The position numbers were made by a program, and so were the translations under genes. From Streptococcus mitis (lineage in GTDB: Bacteria; Bacillota; Bacilli; Lactobacillales; Streptococcaceae), in NCBI RefSeq assembly GCF_009496285.1, contig NZ_WIJK01000022.1, forward strand, positions 1 through 38,282: DNA of 38,282 nt, given 5' to 3'. Shown piece after piece: positions 25,131 through 33,183 of the stretch; the stretch's first letter is position 1; the number at the start of each line of letters is the position of its first letter. The notes under the pieces were generated by a model, which saw nothing but the letters and a program-made list of their open reading frames with translations, had not been told where the DNA came from and searched no databases.

Positions 25131-25982
25131 TTAATCTGCATCAACCCAGATCTGGTATTTTTGACAATGTAGGCATCTAAACAAATAACCACAGATAGGC
25201 CCGTCTTTGACCAAGTAGTCTTCTACCTCTTGATATTCTTCACGCGCTTCATAGTCTGCCAAGACTTGCTCAGCGATTCCCATATCATTCAATTCTCGAG
25301 TTCCAACTGTACCCAAGTAAGCACAATAATCTTGGCAACAAGAAAGCCAATATTCTCCCTGCCAACTAGAGTAGCCTGGGGTCTGACAAAAAAGCAGCTG
25401 ATTCTTTTCTGGATCCAATTCACCCTGCCACTCGGCATCTTGGATAAATTCCGCATCGAATTTTTTAGCTGCTAGCCCGTTTGCAATGCACATTGGGCAA
25501 AGGTATTCTATATCCTCGATACAATAAGGGATCAAGTCATAATAAATATTGCTTTTTTTCCCACAAGATGGACAAAGCTTGGCTTCTCCTTCAACAAATG
25601 AACCTGTAGCTAAGGGATCTGGATGGTAGATAAAATGTGGCAAAGACTGTAATAGCTCCTGCCTATGCTTCTTCTCTTCTTTTCTTAGAGGACGAGGAAG
25701 GGCAAAACGATCGCCATGACTCTGACTCATTTCTTGTAATCTGCTCAGTTTCTTTAACTGTTTTCGGTCTGGTTTATCTAAGATTTCGGTCAATAAGCTA
25801 TAGGCACTAGTGTAAAGACCCAATTGTTCATAGAGGTCAACTAAGACTTTCTTAGCTTCTAAATCCTCAGACTTAGCTAATTCATCAGCCAAATCATAGA
25901 GTGCCACAACACTGGAAGAATTTCCATCTTGGTCCAGGTATTGCTTTTTTAAAGTAATATACTTTTCTAGAAATGGATTCAT
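25131..25982 (-). CDS. CbrC family (UPF0167) protein
   Basis: 283 residues. The C-terminal about 170 residues match CbrC: LPHFIYHPDPLATGSF, zinc-type pairs CPSCGKK and CPMCIANGLAAKKFDAEF, then TPGYSSWQGEYWLSCC. E. coli CbrC is linked to tolerance of colicin E2, and the family is commonly used as an immunity-type domain. A helical N-terminal extension (about 1-105, LVDLYEQLGLYTSAYSLL) looks like TPR repeats. A last CxxC (CLHCQKYQIW) closes the protein. Upstream gap to DUF1877 is about 31 bases. Confidence 0.8.
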   Translation of the reverse strand: MNPFLEKYITLKKQYLDQDGNSSSVVALYDLADELAKSEDLEAKKVLVDLYEQLGLYTSAYSLLTEILDKPDRKQLKKLSRLQEMSQSHGDRFALPRPLRKEEKKHRQELLQSLPHFIYHPDPLATGSFVEGEAKLCPSCGKKSNIYYDLIPYCIEDIEYLCPMCIANGLAAKKFDAEFIQDAEWQGELDPEKNQLLFCQTPGYSSWQGEYWLSCCQDYCAYLGTVGTRELNDMGIAEQVLADYEAREEYQEVEDYLVKDGPICGYLFRCLHCQKYQIWVDAD

Positions 25983-26013
25983 GGGACTACCTTTCTAATG
26001 GAATATAAAAACC

Positions 26014-26520
26014 TTAACAAATAGTTACCAGGACATTTCCATTGAGCTCCAGAATCTTTTTGTAAAACTCTTTCATATTTACAAAACTGATTCGAATATC
26101 ATCCTTGATTTCTTCCTCTTCCTCAAGATAATCCCAAATATCAGGATATAAGTCGGCTTTCTTGCATGCTTCCATACTAAAGTCTTTCAAAGCCTTGTCC
26201 ATATCAAATTCTTCTAAAGCTTGACTGATAGCCGCAATTCTCGATTTTTCAGTATAGGCGATATATTCAGATACATCCTCTAGAGGAGTCACCCCTAAAA
26301 CAGCTTCTCTCAGAGGATCATCGTCCATAAACTCAGAACTACTAAAGCCAGTCATGACAAAGAGAAGAGCATCCCACATCTTATCGATATCGATTAAGAT
26401 ATCATGAGTATCAGCGGAGTCCTCGGTAAAGTCTAACAAGTCATCTTCTTGATTGGAAAGACCTTTTATTTGTTCTAATTCATTGTCTGGTAAATATTGA
26501 TAATTGGCAATCATTCCCAT
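26014..26520 (-). CDS. DUF1877 (YfbM-like) protein
   Basis: 168 residues starting MGMIANYQYLPDNELEQI, the DUF1877 opening, followed by DIDKMWDALLFVMTGF, its second signature. The C-terminal half is very acidic (DYLEEEEEIKDDIR). YfbM/DUF1877 proteins are small soluble proteins of unknown role that often sit in toxin-immunity clusters. AAAGGAG lies 8 bases before the ATG. It is the first gene of the operon reaching to 21186. Confidence 0.82.
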   Translation of the reverse strand: MGMIANYQYLPDNELEQIKGLSNQEDDLLDFTEDSADTHDILIDIDKMWDALLFVMTGFSSSEFMDDDPLREAVLGVTPLEDVSEYIAYTEKSRIAAISQALEEFDMDKALKDFSMEACKKADLYPDIWDYLEEEEEIKDDIRISFVNMKEFYKKILELNGNVLVTIC

Positions 26521-26563
26521 GATTTTTCTCCTTTGAATCTTGTAGGATAATACTCATGTTTTT

Positions 26564-26596
26564 AGCTCTATTTCTATAGAAAATGCTATAATGGAG
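26564..26596. promoter_or_regulatory. Nested palindromes in a divergent intergenic region
   Basis: TAGCTC and GAGCTA arms (26563-26568 and 26594-26599) flank TTTCTATAGAAA (26572-26583) and a consensus TATAAT (26587-26592, plus strand). They lie between the divergent DUF1877 gene and the membrane-protein gene. A shared operator is possible, but I cannot name a regulator. Confidence 0.3.
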
Positions 26597-26621
26597 CTAA
26601 GAAATTGTGTTATTGAATGTT

Positions 26622-26736
26622 AATACTCAATGAAAATCAAAGAGCAAACTAGGAAGCGAGCCGCAGGTTGCTCAAAGCACTGCTTTGAGGTTGCAGATGG
26701 AAGCTGACGTGGTTTGAAGAGATTTTCGAAGAGTAT
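26622..26736 (-). repeat. BOX-type element (boxC and boxA, shortened)
   Basis: Begins AATACTCAATGAAAATCAAAG and ends ATTTTCGAAGAGTATA, the boxC and boxA ends of the pneumococcal BOX repeat, in the reverse orientation. The usual segment between GATGGA and AGCTGACGTGG, ending in CTACGGCAAGGCGA-type sequence, is missing, so this copy is internally deleted. It ends about 20 bases before the start codon of the plus-strand gene at 26755. Confidence 0.85.
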
Positions 26737-26754
26737 AAATAGGGGGAAACAGTC

Positions 26755-27774
26755 ATGTTCACTAGTATTGTTTTGGCATTTTATGCTCTTTTCTTTCTAT
26801 CCTTATCCTTTACTATTTATCTCTATATCAGACTTCTAGTTGCGGTCAGACAAGGGAAAGATGTCCCAAAATGGATCTATAAACTCGGCCATGCCATTCA
26901 AGGTAGAATTCACGTTGACTATGAAGAAATCACAGATGCCAATGCCCTTAAAGAAATTCATTGGTTCTTTATAATCTATCTAATCGTAAATCTACTCGTA
27001 TTGGCTGGCTTCTACTATCATAGCCATAGTTTCCCTCAAGCAATTTATGAATGTTTGAAGAAACAATTTTTCATCGTATTTGTTAGTATGGTTTTAAAAA
27101 GTATTGGTAAATTGATTGTATTAACTATAAGAAAAAACTTTCAAAACAGTCATGCCTATGCATCAACCAACGCTTTTATCGGAACTGCTTTTTTAACGAG
27201 TTATGTGTTTATGTTTTGCATGATGATGAGTGGTCTTCCAGCTCAACCTGTTCCAGTAAGCATTCAAGATACCACTGTCATTATCGGAGAAACCAAGGCT
27301 TCCGAACTTTTGGATCAAGGATTTAGTTTCGAAGATAAAAATCCAGATAGCCCCATCACCAATCCCAAAAACGACCACTTCTATTACGGTCAACTTCTTG
27401 AAGTCAAGCGAGATAATCAGTCCTATGGCTTTATGAGCCTTACTCCTACAGGAAGAGATACTGATCAACTCAAAAACTGTATCATTACCTACTATAGAAC
27501 TCCCAAGGACGACAATCAACTGCAGAAAATTTCTATCAATCATGTCAATCTAACAAATCTCAAGCTCCAAGATTTTCAAACACGAAAGTTAATCGATATC
27601 TTTCAACTAAATCCTGCTGATTATGAAGTCACTGACACCGATGCCAACTTCATCCTAACCATTCAAACAGCAGATTACGATCTCTGGAAAAGATACAGGA
27701 TTGAAGCCAAGTTTAATACAGATGGTTCCCTAGATAGTTATGGTGTCAGAGCCCAACATAGCATGTGGGAATGA
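26755..27774 (+). CDS. Membrane protein with extracytoplasmic domain, paralogue of the 21186 gene
   Basis: 339 residues. Helices lie near 3-27, 68-88, 102-120 and 140-160. The soluble C-terminal domain opens with PAQPVPVSIQDTTVIIGETK and then ASELLDQGFSFED, matching the minus-strand protein at 21186 in order, length and this junction. The rest has diverged strongly. GGGGG lies 10 bases before the ATG, just behind the BOX element, so BOX sequence is its immediate upstream region. Family and function not recognised. It points against its neighbours and converges with the Imm26-like gene. Confidence 0.73.
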   Translation: MFTSIVLAFYALFFLSLSFTIYLYIRLLVAVRQGKDVPKWIYKLGHAIQGRIHVDYEEITDANALKEIHWFFIIYLIVNLLVLAGFYYHSHSFPQAIYECLKKQFFIVFVSMVLKSIGKLIVLTIRKNFQNSHAYASTNAFIGTAFLTSYVFMFCMMMSGLPAQPVPVSIQDTTVIIGETKASELLDQGFSFEDKNPDSPITNPKNDHFYYGQLLEVKRDNQSYGFMSLTPTGRDTDQLKNCIITYYRTPKDDNQLQKISINHVNLTNLKLQDFQTRKLIDIFQLNPADYEVTDTDANFILTIQTADYDLWKRYRIEAKFNTDGSLDSYGVRAQHSMWE

Positions 27775-27807
27775 TTCACCCCTTATTTTCCTCTTATCAG
27801 ATAAACA

Positions 27808-28260
27808 TTAGACTGAAAAAATATCATCGACAAGTTTATAGGTTTCGATGAACCGAAGGCCAGAGGAGCCTTTATCTCTAGTGATTTCTTCATAAATATC
27901 TTCTAAATTTTGGGCAGGTGCCAGCATCCAAAGACTAAATGGACTGAGTTTCACCTGTCCAATTTTTTCAATATTATCTAATAATTGCCCTAAATCTTTG
28001 TGATTGAACCAGCAATCTGTAACCAGAGCAAACTTGGTATTGTCCATCTTACAGGAGATTTGACTGGCCAAAAAATCATCGATGGTGGGCTTTTTTGTTT
28101 GTAAGAGGCGCGTGCAAGCTAGATGATACTCAAGCTTTCTAGGACTCTGCTCCACCATAGATACAAAGACAAGACCATATTCATCTTCGAACTTAACAGC
28201 AAGGATATCTCCTTCTTCAAAGTAAGGTTTGCGTTTATACTCTTCGAAAATCAAATTCAA
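27808..28260 (-). CDS. Imm26-like protein with BOX-derived N-terminus
   Basis: 150 residues if the TTG at 28260 starts translation. The body (YFEEGDILAVKFEDEYGLVF onwards) resembles the Imm26 family of immunity proteins, at moderate confidence. The first eight codons (MNLIFEEY) lie in the end of a BOX element, there is no ribosome binding site in front of the TTG, and the first in-frame ATG is codon 36, inside the domain. The native start was probably replaced by the BOX insertion, so expression is doubtful. It converges with the membrane gene ending at 27774, with only 33 bases between and no clear terminator. Confidence 0.6.
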   Translation of the reverse strand: MNLIFEEYKRKPYFEEGDILAVKFEDEYGLVFVSMVEQSPRKLEYHLACTRLLQTKKPTIDDFLASQISCKMDNTKFALVTDCWFNHKDLGQLLDNIEKIGQVKLSPFSLWMLAPAQNLEDIYEEITRDKGSSGLRFIETYKLVDDIFSV

Positions 28261-28342
28261 ACCACGTCAGCTTCGCCTTGCCGTACTTAAGTACAGTCTA
28301 CAGTTAGCTTCCTTGTTTGCTCTTTGATTTTCATTGAGTATT
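28237..28342 (+). repeat. BOX-type element filling the gap between two genes
   Basis: Starts ATACTCTTCGAAAATC and runs through ACCACGTCAGCTTCGCCTTGCCGTA (boxA) to GCTCTTTGATTTTCATTGAGTATTA (boxC end, 28320-28342). There is no intact boxB repeat. It occupies the whole intergenic space: its right end encodes the last codons and stop of the gene ending at 28331, and its left end encodes the first codons of the next gene. Confidence 0.88.
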
Positions 28343-28720
28343 AGCTTTTGCTTTAGGAACCTTTAGAGGTCTAGGATTTTCAGTTTGCAACTGAACTGCA
28401 AGTTTTTCCAAGACTTTTTGCCTTTGCTTCAAAGCCTTTGGATCTATTTCCATCCAAAATGGATCAGGACCTTTTTTGATAAGCTCTAAGGTTTTATCTC
28501 TGATGTCGCCTGTCAGATGACCAATCTTCCACAGTGAATAGGCAAGAGCAGTCCAATAAATTTCTGTAAAAAAGTCTGTTTGGCAGTAATCATTCTCCGC
28601 ATCAAGGATATCCTTGATAATATTGGCTATATGATCACCATCTCTATAGCGACCAACCACATCATTGTAAATGTCATAACCTTGATCACTGTCAATGATT
28701 TTAACGCCATCAATAGCCAT
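28331..28720 (-). CDS. Small soluble protein, unrecognised, ending in BOX sequence
   Basis: 129 residues from the ATG at 28720, with AGGAG 7 bases upstream; the frame continues two codons upstream to a TTG. Opening MAIDGVKIIDSDQGYDIYND and FTEIYWTALAYSLWKIGHLTG are distinctive, but I do not know the family. The C-terminus is basic (PRPLKVPKAKANTQ), unlike the acidic body. The last codons AAT-ACT-CAA-TGA are BOX sequence, so the original C-terminus was probably altered or trimmed by the insertion. It is likely co-transcribed with the gene at 28769. Confidence 0.65.
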   Translation of the reverse strand: MAIDGVKIIDSDQGYDIYNDVVGRYRDGDHIANIIKDILDAENDYCQTDFFTEIYWTALAYSLWKIGHLTGDIRDKTLELIKKGPDPFWMEIDPKALKQRQKVLEKLAVQLQTENPRPLKVPKAKANTQ

Positions 28721-28768
28721 TCTCAACTCCTAATACTCAATCGACATCTTATTGCTAAATCTCAAAAC

Positions 28769-29080
28769 TTATTTAATCTTATGCTTGTTCATTTTTTCTT
28801 GGAAAATATCTGTAAGAATTTGTCGCAATTCTTGAGCTTCTTTTTCAGGAAGTTGGCCTTCTTGTTCAGCTACAGCATACAACTCTGGATACTCGAGCGA
28901 GATTCTCTTAACAGTACGTGTAATGGCATGTTTTCTAACAAAAAATGGAATTCGTTTAATCATATCTTGAGGAATTAAAGCGATAATTTTATCGGCAGTT
29001 TCCTTATCGGTCAGCTTAGAGAAAGTTAGTCCCTTTTTAATCATTTCTTGTTCTTTTTCTGTAAAATCTTTAATATCCAT
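28769..29080 (-). CDS. Small protein, unrecognised
   Basis: 103 residues, all-helical by composition (TEKEQEMIKKGLTFSKLTDK, and KEAQELRQILTDIFQEKMNK). No membrane helix or known motif. AAGGAG lies 5 bases before the ATG. It has 38-48 base gaps to its neighbours and probably shares their transcript. Confidence 0.65.
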   Translation of the reverse strand: MDIKDFTEKEQEMIKKGLTFSKLTDKETADKIIALIPQDMIKRIPFFVRKHAITRTVKRISLEYPELYAVAEQEGQLPEKEAQELRQILTDIFQEKMNKHKIK

Positions 29081-29118
29081 TGTGTCTCCTTATGACTATT
29101 TTATTTACTACTATTATA

Positions 29119-29439
29119 CTATTTTTTTAATTGGTCGAATGAAAAATCTCTATAAATCACTTCTTTGCCAAGAACGGAATCTGTTGTAACAGGTAGTTTT
29201 TGCAGCAAATCTTGGATATCAATATTAGTGGGAAGAGGATTAAATTCTCCCAGACTATTTTCTTGAAGATGTGCTGCAAAGATAAACTCCCCCTTTTCCC
29301 AATCCATAGCACAATCATTGATAACATCTACTGGCGACAGGTCCAGCAGTTCTTGCTCTTGCGCTATAAACGTTTCGTAGATCAACTCAAAAATAGCTTC
29401 CTTATCAATTTTTACAACTCTTAATGTATGTTCATCCAT
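29119..29439 (-). CDS. Small acidic protein, unrecognised
   Basis: 106 residues, acidic, with an EQELLDLSPVDVINDCAMDW stretch and a C-terminal VIYRDFSFDQLKK. GAGG lies 9 bases before the ATG. Size and setting fit an immunity-type protein, but no family is recognised. Confidence 0.6.
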   Translation of the reverse strand: MDEHTLRVVKIDKEAIFELIYETFIAQEQELLDLSPVDVINDCAMDWEKGEFIFAAHLQENSLGEFNPLPTNIDIQDLLQKLPVTTDSVLGKEVIYRDFSFDQLKK

Positions 29440-29520
29440 GCTTGCTGTCCTCTAATCATATCAATTTAGCTATCATTCGATTGGTAACTTCTTATCCCAC
29501 TCTTTAGGCAAATCATCCTT

Positions 29521-30399
29521 TTAGAGTTGGACCCATTTATCATTGTCCATAATAAATGGTTTAGCTAGACCTTCACCTGTATAGTTTTCATATTTTGTAT
29601 CTAGATATTTGTAACAATCTTCCTTGGTTGCAAATTTGATAGCTTGATAAGGCTCCTCAAAGGTTATCTTTTCGACAAAGAGATAACCGTCCTCGCTTGG
29701 CACAAGTATGCCGACATGACCGATAAAGAGGGATTGACCATCCAAGTCATCATGAACTACAACAGATAGCATTCTTGCATTTTCATTAAACTTGAATTGA
29801 GAAAAGAACTGTTCCATCTTTGCAGCATGTACCTTGACATCAGTTGTTGCTTCAGTTTTAACTCTTGAGAATAAAATATCAAAAGCATCCTTGTCTTCTG
29901 CACCAAAGACTTTTCCCTTATCAATAGCATCATTATCGACAAACAAGAGGGAATCATCTTTCTCTAACTTAGGAATTTCGATTGAATTTTTCAATAAACA
30001 ATAACTGTTAATCCGACAGTTGGTACCTACAAAATCACCTTTTTTCGGTGTCCAAAGATTGCTAATCTTTTCTACGTCATACTCGGTTTTGGTGAATGTA
30101 GAAAAATCTCCAGTTAAGCCTACTGAACCAACAGTATTGTTATAATCATTGACAAGATTGAAAAATGCATCCACACTGTCTTTATCCAAATGCGCAGCCA
30201 AGGCTTTTCTGACTTCTTCTTCACTGGGCTTACTGTTCATATTGCTATAAGTAGCTTTCCAGGAAACCTGATTTGATTGTGATTGACTGACTGAGTTTTC
30301 CGTAGTAGCTTCGCTTTTCTTTTGTGCTTGACTACAAGCCACGAAGGTAAAAAGAAGTGTTGAGCAAAGACCAAGAGTTGCTAATTTTTTAAATTTCAT
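29521..30399 (-). CDS. Lipoprotein of the DUF4300 family
   Basis: 292 residues from the ATG at 30399, where AAAGGA lies 6 bases upstream and a normal lipoprotein signal begins (MKFKKLATLGLCSTLLFTFVACS). The lipid-modified Cys would be C22; the lipobox FVAC has an atypical Phe at -3. After a serine/glutamine-rich linker the body shows KKGDFVGTNCRINSYCLLKN, a mark of the streptococcal DUF4300 lipoproteins. It should sit on the outer face of the membrane. Function unknown. It follows the lipid-kinase gene by 44 bases and so may share its transcript. Confidence 0.8.
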   Translation of the reverse strand: MKFKKLATLGLCSTLLFTFVACSQAQKKSEATTENSVSQSQSNQVSWKATYSNMNSKPSEEEVRKALAAHLDKDSVDAFFNLVNDYNNTVGSVGLTGDFSTFTKTEYDVEKISNLWTPKKGDFVGTNCRINSYCLLKNSIEIPKLEKDDSLLFVDNDAIDKGKVFGAEDKDAFDILFSRVKTEATTDVKVHAAKMEQFFSQFKFNENARMLSVVVHDDLDGQSLFIGHVGILVPSEDGYLFVEKITFEEPYQAIKFATKEDCYKYLDTKYENYTGEGLAKPFIMDNDKWVQL

Positions 30400-30443
30400 A
30401 GGCTTTCCTTTGTTTAAAAAATTGTTGTTAAGTGTGAAAATCA

Positions 30444-31325
30444 TTATTCTTTCGGCTGTGAATATACTTGAATATGCTGCCCTAGTACCTTAATTTCCAC
30501 TGGTAGATTATCAGATTTATCTCCATCAACATCCGTTTCCAACTCAACATCTGAAGAGATTTTTATATGACGAGCTTTTATATAATCGATGTGATCATTT
30601 TCTACGACGTCCCCTTTTAATAAGTCAGGGATAACTGACAATTTAGTAAGAATTGATGCATCCTTAAGAATCAGAACGTTTGCATATCCGTCCTTATCTT
30701 CATCAAAAATCTTCTTATCAGCAAAATAATTGGTTAGGAGAACTAAAACGTGACTTGCTTCTCCAATATAGTTTCCATTTTCTGTTTCAACTTGAATGTT
30801 AAATGCTTGATCTGTCACGACAGACTTCATGGTATTAATCGCATAGGCTAGCATACCAAATTTTGTTTTATCCTCTATCCCAACGTTATGGATGGCTTCT
30901 GGTAGTGAACCAATACTAAAGATATAACCAAAATAATTTCCATTTGATTTTCCGATATCAATCTTATTCGTAGAATTAAAATCAAGCTCGTCAATGGCAC
31001 CATCAATATCTTGATTGATTTCTAATAGTTTGGTGATAAGATTTCCAGTTCCTCCTGGGATAATCGCAAGTTTAGGAATGTAGTCTTTTTCCGCGATACC
31101 TGAGATTACTTCATTGACTGTTCCATCTCCACCGAATACGAGAACTGCCTCATAATGCTCCCTGGAAGCTTCTGTGGCGAAGTTGGTTGCGTCTTGCGCT
31201 TTTTGTGTAATTCTGGTATCGACTTGCTCGAAGTATTTTTTAGCCTTATTTTCTAACTTTTCCTTATAATCTAAAGCCTTTTCTCCACCAGAGGTTGGAT
31301 TGATAATCAACATTATTTTTTGCAT
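30444..31325 (-). CDS. Diacylglycerol kinase family lipid kinase (YegS/DagK-like)
   Basis: 293 residues. The DAGK catalytic core is clear: LIINPTSGGEKAL at 6-18, the nucleotide loop VFGGDGTVNEVISG at about 63-76, and IIPGGTGNLITKLL at about 94-107. The family phosphorylates diacylglycerol or other lipids at the membrane. In Firmicutes DgkB recycles diacylglycerol from lipoteichoic acid synthesis, so a similar role is possible. GAGGAG lies 7 bases before the ATG. A -10 TATAAT lies 70 bases upstream (about 31393-31398). Confidence 0.87.
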   Translation of the reverse strand: MQKIMLIINPTSGGEKALDYKEKLENKAKKYFEQVDTRITQKAQDATNFATEASREHYEAVLVFGGDGTVNEVISGIAEKDYIPKLAIIPGGTGNLITKLLEINQDIDGAIDELDFNSTNKIDIGKSNGNYFGYIFSIGSLPEAIHNVGIEDKTKFGMLAYAINTMKSVVTDQAFNIQVETENGNYIGEASHVLVLLTNYFADKKIFDEDKDGYANVLILKDASILTKLSVIPDLLKGDVVENDHIDYIKARHIKISSDVELETDVDGDKSDNLPVEIKVLGQHIQVYSQPKE

Positions 31326-31602
31326 TCATTTTCTCCTCAATATCTATTTGCATCTTTAGGCTATCAATATATCTTTTTTTGATACACTTTATTATATAAT
31401 GAAATTTCTAAAAATAAAATTTGAAAGTACTGAACTAAAATAGATACAATCCTGAACTGTCTAAGAATTTTTCTTTCAAAATTCGAAAAATAAATTTGTG
31501 GAAAAAATTTTATCAAGTTACAAACTGAAGAAATCATCTCATTCACTCTTTCTTCATATACGACAGTTTTTATTTTACTTTAAAACAAAACCTATGCTTC
31601 TA
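31326..31602. other. AT-rich intergenic region before the lipid-kinase gene
   Basis: About 277 bases with a minus-strand TATAAT near 31393-31398 as the likely -10 for the lipid-kinase gene. A short minus-strand frame in it lacks a credible start. I see no strong hairpin or repeat. Confidence 0.5.
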
Positions 31603-32322
31603 TTATTTTTTTAGCCACAAATGTTGTAAAAAACTAATATCTTTATAGGGTTTTAAATCACATACTGCAAGTTCAATCTTTGTCATTTCTTCTAACCAGT
31701 TTTCTTTGCTCTTAAATTCATTTGGTTGTAGACTGTAAAATGTTCGAATCCCCAAATAGTTTTCTAATTTAAGACCAGACAAAGCTAATATTTCCTCAAT
31801 TGTATAAGTAGAACCACTTGCAAAAGATAGGCTCTCAAAATTTTCACCATTGAGTAAGCTAAATGCTTGATTGATATCATTAGCAAAAACAACACTTTGT
31901 AGAACTTTTCCAACTTGATTATGCTTGATAATTGAAATCAAGCCATCATCTTTTAAAATTCTTTTGAACTCCAGAAGATAGTCTTTTCGGTCATTAGGAT
32001 CTATATATTCTAAAACATTATGGCAAAGGACAAGATCAAAGGATTTATCCGTAAAACGAGCGAGTTGGTCAATACTTCCCCACAATTTTTCATAGGATGT
32101 GGAAGAGTTGGCATAGAGCATTTCCTCATTAGGTTCAACAGAAATAACTTGATTCTTGCAAGAAAGAAATTCACTGACCAAGCCAAATCCAGATCCAAAA
32201 TCAAGAATTTTCTTACCTTCCAGATGAGCAAGTTGGGCAAAGGTTATTTCATATTGTATCTTTCCCCAAGGTTGTTTTAACATATTTCTATAATGTTCAA
32301 GATCAGATCTTTTGCTTGTCAT
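31603..32322 (-). CDS. Class I SAM-dependent methyltransferase
   Basis: 239 residues. The SAM motif I is KKILDFGSGFG (37-47), followed by SVEPNEEML (motif II acid), and DLVLCHNVLEYI (post-motif II). It belongs to the Methyltransf_11-type group; substrate unknown. GAGG lies 6 bases before the ATG. The gene overlaps the end of the alpha/beta-hydrolase gene by 20 bases, so the two are co-translated and may act on the same small molecule. Confidence 0.82.
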   Translation of the reverse strand: MTSKRSDLEHYRNMLKQPWGKIQYEITFAQLAHLEGKKILDFGSGFGLVSEFLSCKNQVISVEPNEEMLYANSSTSYEKLWGSIDQLARFTDKSFDLVLCHNVLEYIDPNDRKDYLLEFKRILKDDGLISIIKHNQVGKVLQSVVFANDINQAFSLLNGENFESLSFASGSTYTIEEILALSGLKLENYLGIRTFYSLQPNEFKSKENWLEEMTKIELAVCDLKPYKDISFLQHLWLKK

Positions 32323-33094
32323 GTGTTACCTCATTAAAACTGGTATTTTTCTTTACAATCATTTCTTTTAATAATTTACAGTAAACTGCCGAATTTTCAG
32401 TGATTTTGCAACAGTGATCATATCCTTGCCAAATGTGAAATGTGGCATGAGGATACTTTTTGGGGATAACTTTTTTAGCAGCTATCAAGTCGAATTCTTT
32501 TGAACCATAAAAGAAAACACAATTTTTTTGTTCCTCTGGCGTGAGGTTAGGCAAAGCCACAAATGCACAATCATGGGAAATATGTTTGATGCTTTCTTCA
32601 CCCATAGCAATGAAAGAATCCACCATCATCTCTCCTTTTTCTCCATAAAGTGCAACCATCTTACGAACAGCAAGATCTCTATTTCTCAGAGCTTTTCTAT
32701 GCTTTATTAATAATAAATACCTAGTAAAGACATCAAGCAAGGGCGCATTTGTCCATAAACTAACCCCTTCAAAAACAAGTTTCCCAAACCTGATATCCTT
32801 ATAATTCAATAATTGCAGTAATACAACACCACCCAAGGATGCGCCAAAGGCTAAACGCAAGTCTTTTATATGGTGTTCCTTTAGATAGTCATAGATCATC
32901 TGACTTTCCTTAAGAGACGATTCGTAGAGGGCTAGAGCTGATTGCCCATGTGCAGACAAATCCGGAATGATATATCTAAACTCTTGCCCCATCTGGTCTG
33001 CAATGAGGGACTTCATCCCTTGAGCCGATGATAACATCGGGTGGATTAGCAATATCGTATCTTTCTGATTAGAATTAAGATCAAGAATGTTCAT
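32303..33094 (-). CDS. Alpha/beta-hydrolase fold protein
   Basis: 263 residues. The nucleophile elbow GASLGG puts the Ser at S86; LLIHPML near 15-21 is the oxyanion region, and the C-terminal His lies in GYDHCCKITE. Substrate not deducible. GGAAA close to the ATG is a weak ribosome site. Coupled to the methyltransferase through a 20-base overlap. Confidence 0.82.
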   Translation of the reverse strand: MNILDLNSNQKDTILLIHPMLSSAQGMKSLIADQMGQEFRYIIPDLSAHGQSALALYESSLKESQMIYDYLKEHHIKDLRLAFGASLGGVVLLQLLNYKDIRFGKLVFEGVSLWTNAPLLDVFTRYLLLIKHRKALRNRDLAVRKMVALYGEKGEMMVDSFIAMGEESIKHISHDCAFVALPNLTPEEQKNCVFFYGSKEFDLIAAKKVIPKKYPHATFHIWQGYDHCCKITENSAVYCKLLKEMIVKKNTSFNEVTHDKQKI

Positions 33095-33183
33095 TTTCCA
33101 ACACCAGATTTCTTTCCTTTTTAGCCCCTATCCTTAAAGAACTTATCCCATCCATTTATGATTTATTCAGATAAATGCGACAA

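Noticed and set aside
28732..28744. A third BOX remnant (TAATACTCAAT) before the gene at 28720
   Set aside because: Only 11 bases match the boxC end, which is too short to support an element.
21186..29439. A toxin gene paired with the immunity-like proteins
   Set aside because: All reading frames of sufficient length were considered. None shows an LXG, WXG100, RHS or nuclease domain, so no toxin is claimed.
31364..31546. 60-residue minus-strand frame in the gap before the lipid-kinase gene
   Set aside because: AT-rich sequence, only a weak AAAGAG close to the ATG, and it overlaps the likely promoter of the kinase gene. I see no sign that it is coding.
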